Shown: positions 12,188-23,018, counted from the stretch's first letter. The stretch: 27,814 bases of DNA from Rhizophagus sp. LPA8_4_AMF (GCA_021464525.1 JADRCO010000714.1:1-27814); one strand, 5' to 3'. Notes: generated from the letters alone by a model not told the origin. A program made the numbers and translations.

Positions 12188-12798
12188 AAAAATAAAAAAT
12201 AATTGAACTTTGGATAAATTCTTTTACTTTTTTTTTTAGTATTAATATTTAAATTTTAATATCCAAAATTTCAAAAATAAAAAGTAAAAAAGAATTACAT
12301 AATAAAATTGGATATCAGAAAAATTACTAGTGATTAGTATAAATTTCATTAAAATCATATATAAATTTTTTGTAAATGTTTTTTATTTGATTTAAATTTG
12401 GCAAAAAGGAGAAAAAACATATTGCTTATTTTTTGCAATAATAAACCAATTGTATATTTATTAAAAATAGTAAAATATTTACAAATTATTCTAATTAATT
12501 AAAATATTAAACTAGCTTTCTATTATAAAAATTACTTCTGTACTTTATTAAAGTTTTCTTTTGATAACTTTTAAGTAAAAATAGTTCCTTTAATTTAAAA
12601 AACCAGCACTATTAAAAATTTTAATAAAAAACTATAATTTTATAATTTATAATTTTTGTATTTTATTTACTTATTATATTTTTTATTTAAAAAAATTGAA
12701 TATTATAATAGGATCTGAATATTACATATATAACTTATAGGATAACTTTTTAGCAAATTGGCTTAAATTTAAAAAAAAATGTTTTTTACAAATATTTT
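12188..12798. other. AT-rich spacer downstream of the LYR gene
   Basis: This is very AT-rich sequence with homopolymer tracts. It holds the 3' end of the LYR transcript and no gene or clear repeat that I can see. Confidence 0.5.
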
Positions 12799-12903
12799 GA
12801 CATTTGGTGATCCAATTTATGCAGATTTTTTTTTTATTTTATAGCCCTCATCAAGCTCTACAAAATAAAAAAAATCTGCATAAAATGGATTACTGGATGC
12901 TAA
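12799..12903. repeat. Foldback hairpin, 13-nt loop
   Basis: The arm at 12808-12844 (reading CCAATTTATGCAGATTTTTT) is the near-perfect reverse complement of 12858-12892 (AATCTGCATAAAATGGATTA). Between them is a 13-nt loop, CCCTCATCAAGCT. Weaker complementarity continues outward to about 12799 and 12903. It may be a miniature foldback transposon or a structured 3' element; no flanking duplication is clear. Confidence 0.65.
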
Positions 12904-13095
12904 GATAATCACAAAAAAACTGAAAATAAAAAAAAGCAAATTGGTTTTTTTTTGCAAAAAATCAGTTATATAATTAATTTATAAGAAAATATATATTTTA
13001 TCTAAAGTAATATAATTAAATCTTGTATGATATATTAAATATAATCTGATTGGCTATAAATATATAATATTCATATAATATATATTTTTAGAGTA

Positions 13096-13410
13096 CATTT
13101 ATTCCTCACACTGGGTGAGACATGATATTTCTCACCCTTCAAGTCATAAATTGCCAAAAATATCAAAAATGGTATTTATAACCTTTTCTTGGCGTATTAA
13201 GTAAATTTGTAGTGCAGGCAAAATTACCTATAAATTATAATTTAAAAGGCTATACAAAGCTTATATTAAGTTTTATTTTTAAAACAAAATTTTGTTCGTC
13301 AAAAATTATATTATTCTTTTGTTGGAAATGATCAGCAAATGATCGTTATGATGTCATTTTTATATATTAAATTCGGGAGGGTGAGAAATCACCTGGGTGA
13401 GAAATAAATT
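13096..13410. mobile_element. CTCACCC inverted-repeat miniature element
   Basis: The left end at 13096-13139 (ATTTATTCCTCACACTGGGT, then TTTCTCACCCTT) is mirrored by the right end at 13378-13410, which reads ATTTATTTCTCACCCAGGTG on the opposite strand followed by TTTCTCACCCTCC. Each end therefore carries two CTCACCC-type motifs and the arms pair with a short gap. The 315-bp interior has no coding capacity. This pattern fits a non-autonomous DNA element, but the target duplication is not certain. Confidence 0.55.
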
Positions 13411-13557
13411 ATTTTATATTTTTATATAAAGTAAAATTAATACATTACAATTTTTATATTTTATTTCATTATTTTTTATAAAATAAAAAAAAAAGAAATA
13501 CTAATATGTTTCTTTAAATTAAACTTAAAAAAACTATAATGTATTTACAAGTATATA

Positions 13558-14116
13558 CACTACCCTCCTAAAAGTATTTGGTTAACTAATAAAGATTACA
13601 TTTTATTAATAATAATTAGTATTTAGTTGGCCATCTAATGTTTTTAATGTATACTTTAATTCTGTATGACATATTTTCAATTAAAATTAAAATTAATGTA
13701 AGTTTTGGATGGGATTTTTTCCCATTTTTCTTGCAATACTTTTTCAAGTTCATTAAAATTCTTTGGGTTTACAGATCATTTTCAAAGTCTTTCATTCAAG
13801 TTCATGTTACAAATGTTCAATAGAATTAAGGCAATAATTTGCTTACGTTCAAATTCTCTTCACAAGTTTTTCTCATTTTAAAAGTAGCTGAATGGCATAG
13901 TAACGAAAAAAAGCAAAGATCAATATTGGCAAAACTGAGGCATAATTATTTATTTTATTGCCAAATCTGATATATATATCATAATACAATAAAAATATAT
14001 TCATTTTAATCATTAGAACCAGGAAAATTGTTTTTTTTTTAAAAAAAATGTTAGTTAATATATCTGATCTTAAAAAAATCAAGTAGGCTTGGTTGGATAC
14101 TTTTGGGAGGGTAGTG
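13558..14116. mobile_element. Internally deleted Tc1/mariner-like transposon
   Basis: Inverted ends CACTACCCTCCTAAAAGTAT (13558-13577) and, on the opposite strand, CACTACCCTCCCAAAAGTAT (14116-14097) match with one mismatch. Both sit inside TATA, consistent with insertion at TA. The element is only 559 bp, far shorter than a complete Tc1-like copy (usually above 1 kb). It still carries the decayed 3' part of a transposase on the minus strand, listed separately, so it is a deletion derivative rather than a de novo palindrome. Confidence 0.85.
13616..13830 (-). pseudogene. Tc1-like transposase C-terminal remnant
   Basis: On the minus strand from 13830, the frame reads LNSIEHL, the decayed form of the Tc1 motif (D)LNPIEHLW that surrounds the last acidic catalytic residue. 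Continuing through frameshifts, VNPKNFNELEKVLQEKWEKI and then a segment ending IRWPTKY and a stop at 13616-13618 can be read, as expected of a Tc1-family C terminus. At least two stop codons and two frame changes interrupt it, and the N-terminal DNA-binding and first catalytic regions are absent. It cannot encode an active transposase. Confidence 0.75.
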
Positions 14117-14127
14117 TATATATTGTC

Positions 14128-14160
14128 AAAATTCAAATTCCAAATTCCAAATTCCAAATT
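14128..14160. repeat. Short tandem repeat (AAATTCC)n
   Basis: About four and a half units of a 7-nt repeat, AAATTCC with minor changes, lie just outside the right end of the Tc1-like element. Confidence 0.7.
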
Positions 14161-14330
14161 ACTAATTAATTTACTATAATTATGGCATTTCAAATTAATT
14201 TTGGCAGTATATATATAGGATTAGGATTCTGAATAATATTAAAAGAACTCAGATCTGATTTTATATAAATCTTGTAATAAATTCTGATTTCAAATATACA
14301 AAGTTATATTAACTTTTTGGCTTCAAATTT

Positions 14331-14510
14331 TGCTATCTTGAAAACTAGTGATTAGATTTTAATATCCTTGAACTTGTTAGATTCATCTTATCAAAATGAA
14401 CATTTTGATATCTCTATAAGTACAATATTGATCAAGATATTTCATTTTAAAATTTTTAATACATGAGATCTGAGTTATCTTAGTATTGTTTGGAGTTCTA
14501 TAAGATTCCA
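14331..14510. repeat. Degenerate direct repeat, copy A
   Basis: This stretch shares an ordered series of words with 14580-14760: CTAGTGATTAGATTTTAATA against CCAGTGATTGAATTTTAATA, then TTGTTAGATT, ATTTTGATATCT, AATATTGATCAAGATATTT, ATTTTAAAATTTTTA and GATCTGAGTTAT. The order and spacing are kept over about 170 nt, so the two are diverged copies of one sequence. I see no coding frame, and the origin (transposon fragment or local duplication) is open. Confidence 0.6.
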
Positions 14511-14579
14511 AACATCTCATATATAAGTAATAACTGATCTGTATAGATTTAAGCATTTTTTATTCCAATATAATCTGCT

Positions 14580-14760
14580 AAAGCTATTTTGAGAACCAGT
14601 GATTGAATTTTAATAATTTTAAATTTGTTAGATTTGGCTCATTAAGACAAATATTTTGATATCTAGTATATCATTTCTATATATGTAATATTGATTAAGA
14701 TATTTTATTTTAAAATTTTTATTATACAGGATCTAAGTTATTTTAGTATAAAGCTTTTTA
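14580..14760. repeat. Degenerate direct repeat, copy B
   Basis: This is the second copy of the 14331-14510 sequence, offset by about 250 nt, with CCAGTGATTGAATTTTAATA, TTGTTAGATTTGG, AATATTGATTAAGATATTTT and GGATCTAAGTTAT in the same order. It is followed at 14750-14930 by a patch dense in AAGCTT and AGCTTA words. Confidence 0.6.
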
Positions 14761-15051
14761 TAAGCTATTTAAACTATAAAACTAAGCTTTGTCTAAAATG
14801 GCAAATCTTTGCAAGTCTTTATTAAACTTGATAGCCAAAATTATAATTAATTAATTAATTAATAGAGCTTGGTAAAGCTTGCAAACTTGGGTTTTTTTAA
14901 GTAAAGCTTAACTTAGCTTAAATAACTTATGAAGGGCTTTATGCCTTTATCTTAGTATTATTTAGGATCCTCACAGAACTTCACTTACTTCTAATAAAAG
15001 TCTTTATAGAAATTTCAACTTTTATATGTAATTTTACCTTACTTTTTCTTG

Positions 15052-15100
15052 AAATTCTATTGATTAATTGATCTAAAAAAGAAAAAAAATTAAAATAATG
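15052..15100. repeat. Dispersed direct repeat, copy 1
   Basis: AATTCTATTGATTAATTGAT followed by CTAAAAAAGAAA closely matches 15785-15832 (AATTCTATTGGTTAATTGAT, then TTAAAAAGGAAA), and both run into ATAATG or ATAACG. This indicates a repeated module within the spacer. Confidence 0.6.
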
Positions 15101-15555
15101 CAGTATAACATTTCTATTTTTATATATAATACATTTATATATAGTAGAATCTTCAAAGTATTTAATATATAAATTTTATCTTAAGTTTACTAACACCTCT
15201 ATTAGAAGTAAACGGGATCCTATTCTCACCTATTTCTAGGAATTTTAGTTTATTATATAATTTTTATCTTTATATGAATGTGTATATAAACTGCAAAAAA
15301 AGTAATGCATCTTATACATCCTGAAATTAAAATTACATAACTGATAACATATGAATTGTAATTTTACCATTATAATTTTATGGTATTAAGATAATAGTAT
15401 TAATAAAAAATCTTTATTATTATGTATTTTAACCTATTTTGATGTATTTTTATATGTTTAATATATTTATATATGTTAAATTAATAAAAAATTTCACATA
15501 TTATACTAAAAATAAAGCCAATTTGCTTAAAAATACATGATGATTTAATGAAATT

Positions 15556-15680
15556 TAACCTAATTTGTAAAAACTTATTAATATGACTTCAAGTTGAATA
15601 TGGGTTAATTTGCAAAAATTAAAATTATGACTTTAAGTTAAATTTGGCCAAATTTGCAAAAACTTATTTATGGATTATAT
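15556..15680. repeat. Three-unit imperfect tandem repeat, period about 45-50 nt
   Basis: The unit core is (C/G)(C/T)(T/A)AATTTG(C/T)AAAAA, then TTAT and ATGACTT(C/T)AAGTT(G/A)AAT. It occurs at about 15556, 15600 and 15645, with the third unit incomplete. No coding function is seen. Confidence 0.55.
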
Positions 15681-15784
15681 TAGTAATATCTGGAATCTTA
15701 TATATATTTACAAAATCATTTTAAAAGTCAAAAGAAAATCCAGGTTTCTATAAAAAATTTAAAATTTACTAGTAAATTTACCAG

Positions 15785-15832
15785 CAATTCTATTGGTTAA
15801 TTGATTTAAAAAGGAAATAAATTATAATAACG
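15785..15832. repeat. Dispersed direct repeat, copy 2
   Basis: This is the partner of 15052-15100, about 730 nt away, with similarity over roughly 48 nt. It lies directly upstream of the hairpin at 15844. Confidence 0.6.
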
Positions 15833-15843
15833 TAGGATCATAT

Positions 15844-15883
15844 GGTTCACTTGATAATCAGAATGTCAATTATCAAGTGAGCC
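15844..15883. repeat. Hairpin with 15-bp stem
   Basis: GGTTCACTTGATAAT (15844-15858) pairs with ATTATCAAGTGAGCC (15869-15883), with one G-U-type mismatch across a 10-nt loop. No T run follows, so it is not a terminator-like structure. It is more likely part of a foldback element. Confidence 0.7.
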
Positions 15884-15898
15884 AAATCTGCCTATATA

Positions 15899-15974
15899 GG
15901 ATGAATGCTGGAAAAAGAGACCAAATAAACAATGAAATCCATAGTCTAATTAGTCCTTTTCTCAGCACTCATCC
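15899..15974. repeat. Second foldback element
   Basis: GGATGAATGCTGGAAAAAGA (from 15899) is complementary, with a few mismatches, to the end of 15951-15974 (CCTTTTCTCAGCACTCATCC). The outer ends are TATAT-like on both sides. It lies 15 nt from the previous hairpin, so the two may be nested or tandem insertions. Confidence 0.65.
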
Positions 15975-16202
15975 AATATGTCTTTAAAAGTTTTTACATA
16001 TAAATTTTACCTTATGAAGTAAGTGGACTTCTGCCAAGAATTCATTTTCTTGAAAGGAATTAATGGAGTAATAGTAGTAAAATTGCATTTTTAGTAATAA
16101 TATTAATCAAATTGTAAAAAACACATTTTATTATATGTTATTTATGAGTTAAATGAGACCTGATACTAGTATAATCACCTAACTACTAGCTATTAATTAT
16201 AA

Positions 16203-16228
16203 AGCCTGCAGGATGAAACTAGCAGGCT
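16203..16228. repeat. Small GC-rich hairpin
   Basis: AGCCTGC at 16203-16209 pairs perfectly with GCAGGCT at 16222-16228 around a 12-nt loop. It stands out because the flanks are nearly pure AT. Function unknown. Confidence 0.5.
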
Positions 16229-16403
16229 AAAATTAACAAATCTTTCAATATTTGATAATTATATACCAGTATTTGGAATTACTTGGAATCATAATTTTAG
16301 CTGAAATTATACAATATGACTAAAATTAATATAACTGAATTCATCTTAAAACCCTTCATACCTTTTTAGTTTTTACAAAAGATGTAGTTAATAAATAAAA
16401 AAT

Positions 16404-16471
16404 AGGGACGTCTAAATCACGTGATTACAATCGTAATGCTGGCCAAAAGTAATCCTGCTTTAGACATCCTC
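16404..16471. mobile_element. 68-bp palindromic miniature element with CACGTG core
   Basis: The ends AGGGACGTCTAAA and, read on the other strand, GAGGATGTCTAAA are inverted copies. Inside lies AATCACGTGATTAC, then TGGCC. A similar order, AATCACGTGAT followed by TTGGCC, occurs at 27771-27800 inside the partial element at the window end, which suggests shared ancestry. It is too short to encode anything. Confidence 0.55.
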
Positions 16472-16648
16472 TTAAAATTTTAAATTATTCGAGTAGAAAT
16501 CTAAAAAACTTTATTTATAAGTTCTAATTTACAAAACCAAGAAGAAAATTTACAAAGTTTCTATTTAAAAAAGAATTAATATTTACTAATAAGGATAATT
16601 TACTAACAAAAAAAGAATAATTTAATACATCTTTTAAGGACATTTTAA

Positions 16649-19600
16649 TTAATTTTGAATATTTTTTCCATCTAAATGTTCTTGTCTGATTGCCTTCCAT
16701 TCATTAACTCTTTGGATAAAAGGTTCAATAAATCTTTTATCATTTATAACCGAAATGTCAATTAAATGATGATAAGTATTTAACAACTGTAATACAATAT
16801 TGTTTAAAAGAAAAAATGATAATTAGTAGATACATATTGTTACCCATTTTATAAAAACTATAAATATCTTACCTGATTTCTTAATTGTTCTTGGTATTTA
16901 ACTTCGCTGAATCCGGTACCAGTTAAATTATCAACATTTTCCAATGAAGTAACAATAACTTGTAATATTTTACATAACATAACAGTATCACCATATTTAG
17001 CTCTAGTTGTTGGTGTCGATAATGCTAAACATGCATTGATACGAACTTTAAAATTCTTTGATGTTTGCACTACTCTTATTAATGCTTCATATAACTGTAC
17101 CGACCAACTGTTTGATTTTGATCCTATAGGAAAATTTGGATTACGTAACATATTTGCTGCTGCATAGCATGCATTCCATCGAACCTTTTTATATATATAT
17201 ATATAAAAAAAAAGATTTTAACAAGACAACATTTTTAAATTTAGTTAGTTTTAACATACCTTTAAGGTTCCAGATGCAAAATTCTTAATTAAAGATAAAA
17301 CTACGTCTTTTATCAATGATCTTTCCTCTCTTTCTAAGAAATTTGTTGGGCTCACATGAATTATACTACCTAATGCTCTAACTCCATTAGGTCTTACTTT
17401 CTCATTATCATTTGATGCTGCTAATGCCGCCTTTACTATTCTAGTCCACATAACCCTGATCAAGAATTCAGTATTTGTATTTGACATTCCTTGATTATTG
17501 GCAGGGTTACTAACATAATATTACAAGTCATTGTAGATAAGTACTACTATAAAATATTTTATCATACTTTAAAGCTACGTACCTTAATAATACCATTGTA
17601 TCACATAAATTTCCTAATGCCCAACTACTTCTGACTCTAACCAAAATGTTTTGATCTGTCATTTGGTGAATAACCGAAATTGCCATATCAGAAGCAAATG
17701 TGTCCTATTATATATAAATGTATAATATGAAGATATTTTTTCCTAAAGAATTCATAAATAAATTAAGTAATATACCTGTTGTAAAATAGGAAATAATATA
17801 TAAACACCAAGACCTCTGCATGCTGCTGCTCTAACGTTTGGACTTTCAAATTTAGAAAATCCCAACAATGTTTTAGTACAAAAATTCCTTTTTTCTACCT
17901 ATATAAAATTATAAATATCAGAAAAGGTTATACCATTATTCAATGATAATAAAAAGTATACTTACGGATAATGCAGAAAATACGTTGGATGGAATATGTG
18001 ACATAAAATCACATGCTAAAGCTCTAACAGCATGACAATCATCAACTGAAGAACCTTGAATATGTTGAGTGATTACAGAATCCCACCACAGAAATACTTC
18101 CGGAATAATTTCTTTCTGAACCTCTTGAACCTAAATAGAATGATAAGTAAAAACGTCGATAGTTCCTAAGATTGATTAAAATAAAATATTTACCATAATT
18201 CTCTCATCATCTACTCCAGTATTTCGATTACCTCCACCAAATGCTGCTTGTTCTTTGGCATATTCTACCAAAAATGTCATTGCAGCCGTTCTAATTTTTT
18301 CATCTTCACTTGCAAGATCAGCGATAATCAGAGGATTTATATGTTCCCATTTCAGACTAACGAAAATAAATGAATAAATAAATATCTTATTGAAATAATT
18401 TTTTAAATAAAATTATTAACTACCTGACTATGCTAAAATGAGTTCTTGCACAAGCGCATAAAATTCCCCACGATTCAATTCTCACAACAGGTGATAGTTC
18501 CTTACTTCCAATTACCAACACCAAATATGAAAGAAGATTCATTTCTTCATGATTTTGGAAAAATGGTAATCTTGTAAAATCGGCCGATGTTCTATTAATA
18601 ACTTTATCTAATAACAATTTATCTACTTCCATGATACATGCTTTGCAATCCATAATTGTTGATATCAAAGCCATAGTAGCAAGTCTAACGGTATTATCTG
18701 AAATTTTCTATAAATTAATTTTACAGTTTAAATAAGTTGCGTTTGTAATTCGTCACTTACCACTATGTACCAAGAAATTTGCAGTTGTGTGATAAATGCG
18801 AGATAGATAGTTTGAAGATAACCTATCATACGCTGCATTATTCACTAAAACGTTGCAACACTTATATTGAAAAATAAAATTAATAATAGAAAAATGAATT
18901 AATAACACTATTTCTATATTACATACTTTTAATAATTGAGCTAAAACAGTATTATGATCCTCTCTTAAAATAACTTGGCATAGTCCAGCATGAAGTTCTC
19001 GTACAATTGTTCCCAATTTTGCAGATAATGAAGTGAAAGAAGTTTTAACCTCTCTAAAATAATGAAAAAAATTAATTCGTATCCAATGAAAATAAATTAT
19101 TCCAACATAAACCAATACTCAACCGATCATCTGCAGCGGCTAAATACTGCTTTGAGCCTTCAATCATTGTACTGATTACGGAACAAGCAAGTATACGAAC
19201 TGTATGTATAGGTTCACATGCAATTATAGTAAATAATGACGGAGAAGAAGTCTCAGTAGGTTCTGTATAGGGAAAAAAATGACTCCAATATTGATATAAC
19301 ATCTTTGGTGAAGACTACGAAAAAGGAATATATATATATTAACAAGACAAATAATTTGTCGTCAAGAGATAAGATTAAAATCTTACCCTCGCAATGCTCT
19401 GCAAGCATCCCAAAGCATTTGCTCGAATTCGAGAATCTTCATTTCTAAAAAAAAAAAAAAAATATCTTGTGAAATAATCCCTACAATTTCTATTAAGCCG
19501 ATTATTTTTTTACCTTTTGCGAATGGACTGCGAATGTTCTCCATCAGATATTTCTGAATCGGAGCTTAACCATGAACGTCCAATAGATCTCATTCGACTG

Positions 19601-20843
19601 TGCTTTCTTGAGTGTTTCTGATTTAACGGTCCAGAGTTACGTACACTTTTACCTGCTTCTATTCGAGACTGGTCTATATTAATAAAAAAAAAAATTAATA
19701 AATTAATGGTTTAGTCTTTCTTTAATATTTGTTATCAGTAAAATATATATATAATTTATTTTGATTTTAATATTATTACCTATGGATACCTGAAGTTTTT
19801 TAATATCATCAATATTATAAAAAACATATTTCCTAATTATTTCTATTGTTGAGCCAAAAGGTTCAGTCAAGACATTTTTATCTTCTATTACAACAAATTG
19901 TAAAGCTCTGAATGTGCTACTTATAATCTGAAAAAAATATTTAGGTTAAAATCAAAAATGTCTACTATATGTATAAAAAATATTATTTAAAGTCAATGTT
20001 TATAAATACTTTGAGATAAGCTGCTTCATCATCAGAAGGATTTGATGAGTTTAGATTTGCCATGAGTAATTCATAAACATCCTTATATTTTCCTTGAAAC
20101 TTATTTCCTGTACGATAGCATAAATTGCCTAAACAATTTATTGCCATTCGTCTAGTTTCTAAGTTTCTATTAACTTCTCTGGCAAGTGGTAAAAGAATAT
20201 TTAAAAGTTGTTTATGTAGCTATAATGTCAATTATGTTAGTTAGAGTGAGATGAAATAATAGTAATAATAAAATTAAAAAATATGAGTTACCTTTTGACA
20301 ATTCTGTCCATTTTCATATAAAACTTGACTTATTGCTCTCAATATATCAACCGCATAAACTGTTTGGGCAGTATTATTAAAAGAATGGATCAAAAATAAA
20401 AGTACAATTTCCAAGGGTGGTTGTTCTGAAGTTGTACTATTAAGTTGAACCTATTTAAAATAAATTAAGAAATAAATAACAAAGATAAATGAAAAAAAAA
20501 AACAATTTATTATAAATATATTTCTTACCAAATGTTTATTACAGAAATTAAAAATAATTCTACTGAATCTTGTAGCTAAAATTTCTTCAGAGGGATTAAC
20601 TGTACGACAACCAGCAATTAAAAGTTCTAATAAGTCTGCAGTAAAAGTATTATTTGTATTAAAATTTGTTGATAGTAATATTTCTAAAATTTGGTCTAAA
20701 CTTGGCGGTGGTGCTTTCGAATCTGATGGATAATTTGCTCTTAAAACTTTTTTTGCTATATCATTAAATGAATTTGATGCATTAGATATATTATTAATGT
20801 TATTAGCAGCAGAGACACCGTTAACGACTGTCGAAGTTGTCAT
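16649..20843 (-). CDS. HEATR6: HEAT-repeat protein, HEATR6-like (DUF4042)
   Basis: Seventeen exons on the minus strand: 20843-20529, 20450-20292, 20219-20010, 19927-19780, 19673-19514, 19444-19387, 19314-19124, 19053-18927, 18860-18761, 18697-18424, 18356-18194, 18130-17966, 17898-17776, 17704-17583, 17509-17260, 17184-16873 and 16786-16649. Phases close perfectly to 1004 residues, against about 1180 for the human protein. The N-terminal third (TRRMAINCLGNLCYRTGNKFQGK) matches the HEATR6 N-terminal region. A Ser/Arg/Lys-rich linker (KHSRKHSRMRSIGRSWLSS) follows, then repeated HEAT helices such as RIRANALGCLQSIA, TVRILACSVISTMIEG and VRSSWALGNLCD. The C-terminal block VRWNACYAAANMLRNPNFPI ... 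NFKVRINACLALSTP is the most diagnostic. HEATR6 is a scaffold-like solenoid of unknown function. The start at 20843 is the only ATG in the opening frame. Confidence 0.88.
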
Positions 20844-21481
20844 ATTTACTGTTTGTTTTAGGAGAATTTTTAACTTTTGTGAATTTTTCAGAGAAAAAAT
20901 TCGAGAAAATCTATATTTTTTTGAATGTAAATTAATACTCAAATAGGCAAGAAAATTAGTGTAACGGCAATAACAATTCAAATAACATATTTCATTCTCT
21001 TGAAATCTAAAATGCTAAATGAAAATCCTTTTTTTTTTTAATCTATTCTTTTTTATCGAATAATGAAAGATAACGTCATCACAGTATCACCAAAGAGAGC
21101 AAAACTATTTAGCCGACAAAATTTGACCGGAATTACACCTTCTGTTTCTCAAGCTCCAGCAATTCAAAATTCAATCTATTCATTCAACTTTCTATTCCTG
21201 TCAATTACCAAATTATTTTTATCATATAAATATCAATGAGCTTCTCATGTGAAATTTTAATTTTTACATTAAGAGAAACGAGACTTCAATTTACGTGTTA
21301 TTTATTTTTATAATATCACTTCGTAAAGCGAAATATCACTTTTGGTATGAATATCACTTTTTTAGTATCCGATTTTGTCAATGACAATCCGATATAAAAA
21401 AGGTTGCAATTGCTGGAATTTATAAACAATTTCTTCCTTATTTTTAAAACATAAAAGATAAAATAAATAAATAAATAAAAG
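20844..21481. promoter_or_regulatory. Shared divergent promoter region (HEATR6-like / BTB gene)
   Basis: The 638 bp between opposed start codons must contain both promoters. The word AATATCACTT (with small changes) recurs at about 21312, 21331 and 21349, spaced 18-20 nt. A half CRE-like ACGTCA lies near 21073. The repeat array lies about 130-170 nt upstream of the BTB start and is a candidate regulatory array; no factor is assigned. Confidence 0.45.
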
Positions 21482-23018
21482 ATGACTTCAAAAATTAATT
21501 CAAGATTATTTCAAGAATTGACAGATGATTTAATAAATTTACTTGAAAATGATGATGAACATGATGTTATTATTGAAGCAGGTGAGGGAGAAAATACACA
21601 AAAATTTAAAGCTCATTATTATATTTTAAGAATGAGATCACCGTATTTTCGTCAAGCATTATCAAGTAGATGGGCAAATAAAGAAAATGGAAAATATATT
21701 TTTAAGAAACCTAATATCACTCCAGAAACATTCGATACCATTCTAAGGTAAATTAAAAATGATTTTTTTTTCGTCATTAAATGCAACTTTTTTTTTAAAA
21801 AAAAAATGGCACCTTAAATATAAACTAAATTATAGGTATATTTATGCATCAACAATTGATGTAGAAAAACTTAATGAAGTTCAAATTGTAAATGCTTTAG
21901 GAGCAGCAGATGAATTATGTCTTACCGTTTTAGTTGAGGTATTACAAGGAGAATTACTAGAAAGAAAATATTTATGGATGGGTAAACAATCTGTATTAAT
22001 TTATAATGCAGGACAAAAATATCCAACATGTACAACACTTGCTGAAACAATGGAAGAAGCACTTTATCAGGAACCAGAATTATTATTAAAATCTGAAGAT
22101 TTTACAGCATTAGAAGAAGATACTGTTATATGGCTTTTACAAAGAGATGATCTTGGCATGGGCGAGTTAGAACTTTGGAAACGTATTGTACAATGGGGCA
22201 TAGGACAACTAAAAACCACCATAATGATACCTGACGTTGCAAGATGGCCTGATGAAGATTGTGTTGGATTAGAAGTAGTTTTACGTTCATTAATTCCTTA
22301 TATTAGATGGAGTAATATGTCTCCTGTTGATTTTGAAAGACAAGTTCATGCTTATAAAAGGATTTTACCTCAAAAAATGTATACTCCTAATACTAAGCCA
22401 ATGTATGTAATAACAAAAGAATATACTCATTATCATGCAAGAATTCAATCAGTTCTTATTAAGCCTTCTCATGCAGCCAAAATTGCAAGTTGGATTGATA
22501 GATTAGATTCAAATGATCAAAATTCATTTTACACGCCTTCAAATATACCATATTATTTCAAACTTGTTGTACGCGGAAGTCGTGATCAAGAATTTCGTCA
22601 AACTACTTTAACAAGTAATCAAGCTATTGTATTAATCAAACCTGCTAACTCAGATGAAATACTTGGTGGTTATAATCCTTTAACTTGGAGTAAAAAATCC
22701 ATTTCTTCAAATAAAGATCAACAAGATAATTCTCCTCTCAAAGATAGTTTTATTTTTAGTTTAAAAAAGGATCCTGGTGAAGAAGATATTTTAAGTAGGG
22801 TAATTGATCCAAAAGATTCTATTTATTGTAATGTTTATTGTTCTCCTGTATTTGGCAAAGGTGATTTATTTCCTAAAGGTCATTTTGAAATTGGTCAGCC
22901 TTGTGGATGCAAACAAACTAGTTATGAAAAACCATTGCGTACAAGTACTGAACAATTTTCTATTGAAGAATTTGAAGTTTTTCAGGTTATTAAAAAACAG
23001 GAGAGACATAACGTTTGA
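21482..23018 (+). CDS. BTB-BACK-TLDc domain protein
   Basis: Two exons, 21482-21747 and 21836-23018, with a GT-AG intron of 88 nt in phase 2, encode 482 residues. Residues 28-95 form a BTB/POZ fold (DVIIEAG, KFKAHYYILRMRSPYFRQAL, then YIYAS). Residues about 120-225 look like the helical BACK region (EDTVIWLLQRDDLGMGELEL, WKRIVQWGIGQ). Residues about 293-478 are a TLDc domain (LIKPSHAAKIASWID, FKLVVRGSRDQEF, EILGGYNPLTW, SFIFSL, ending FSIEEFEVFQV). BTB proteins typically bind Cullin-3, and TLDc domains are tied to V-ATPase and oxidative stress biology; both roles here are inferred from the families. This architecture is massively multiplied in Rhizophagus, so the precise ortholog cannot be named. 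The TLDc loop near residues 375-390 is Lys/Ser/Asp-rich. Confidence 0.9.

Noticed and set aside
13638-13823. Plus-strand open frame in the Tc1-like element
   Set aside because: It is the antisense shadow of the decayed transposase C-terminus.
13873-14193. Minus-strand 106-residue frame
   Set aside because: It crosses the right end of the transposon and the AAATTCC tandem repeat, and its composition is that of AT-rich noise.
20844-20981. 46-residue N-terminal extension of the HEATR6-like protein
   Set aside because: It would need a TTG start; the ATG at 20843 is the first in that frame.
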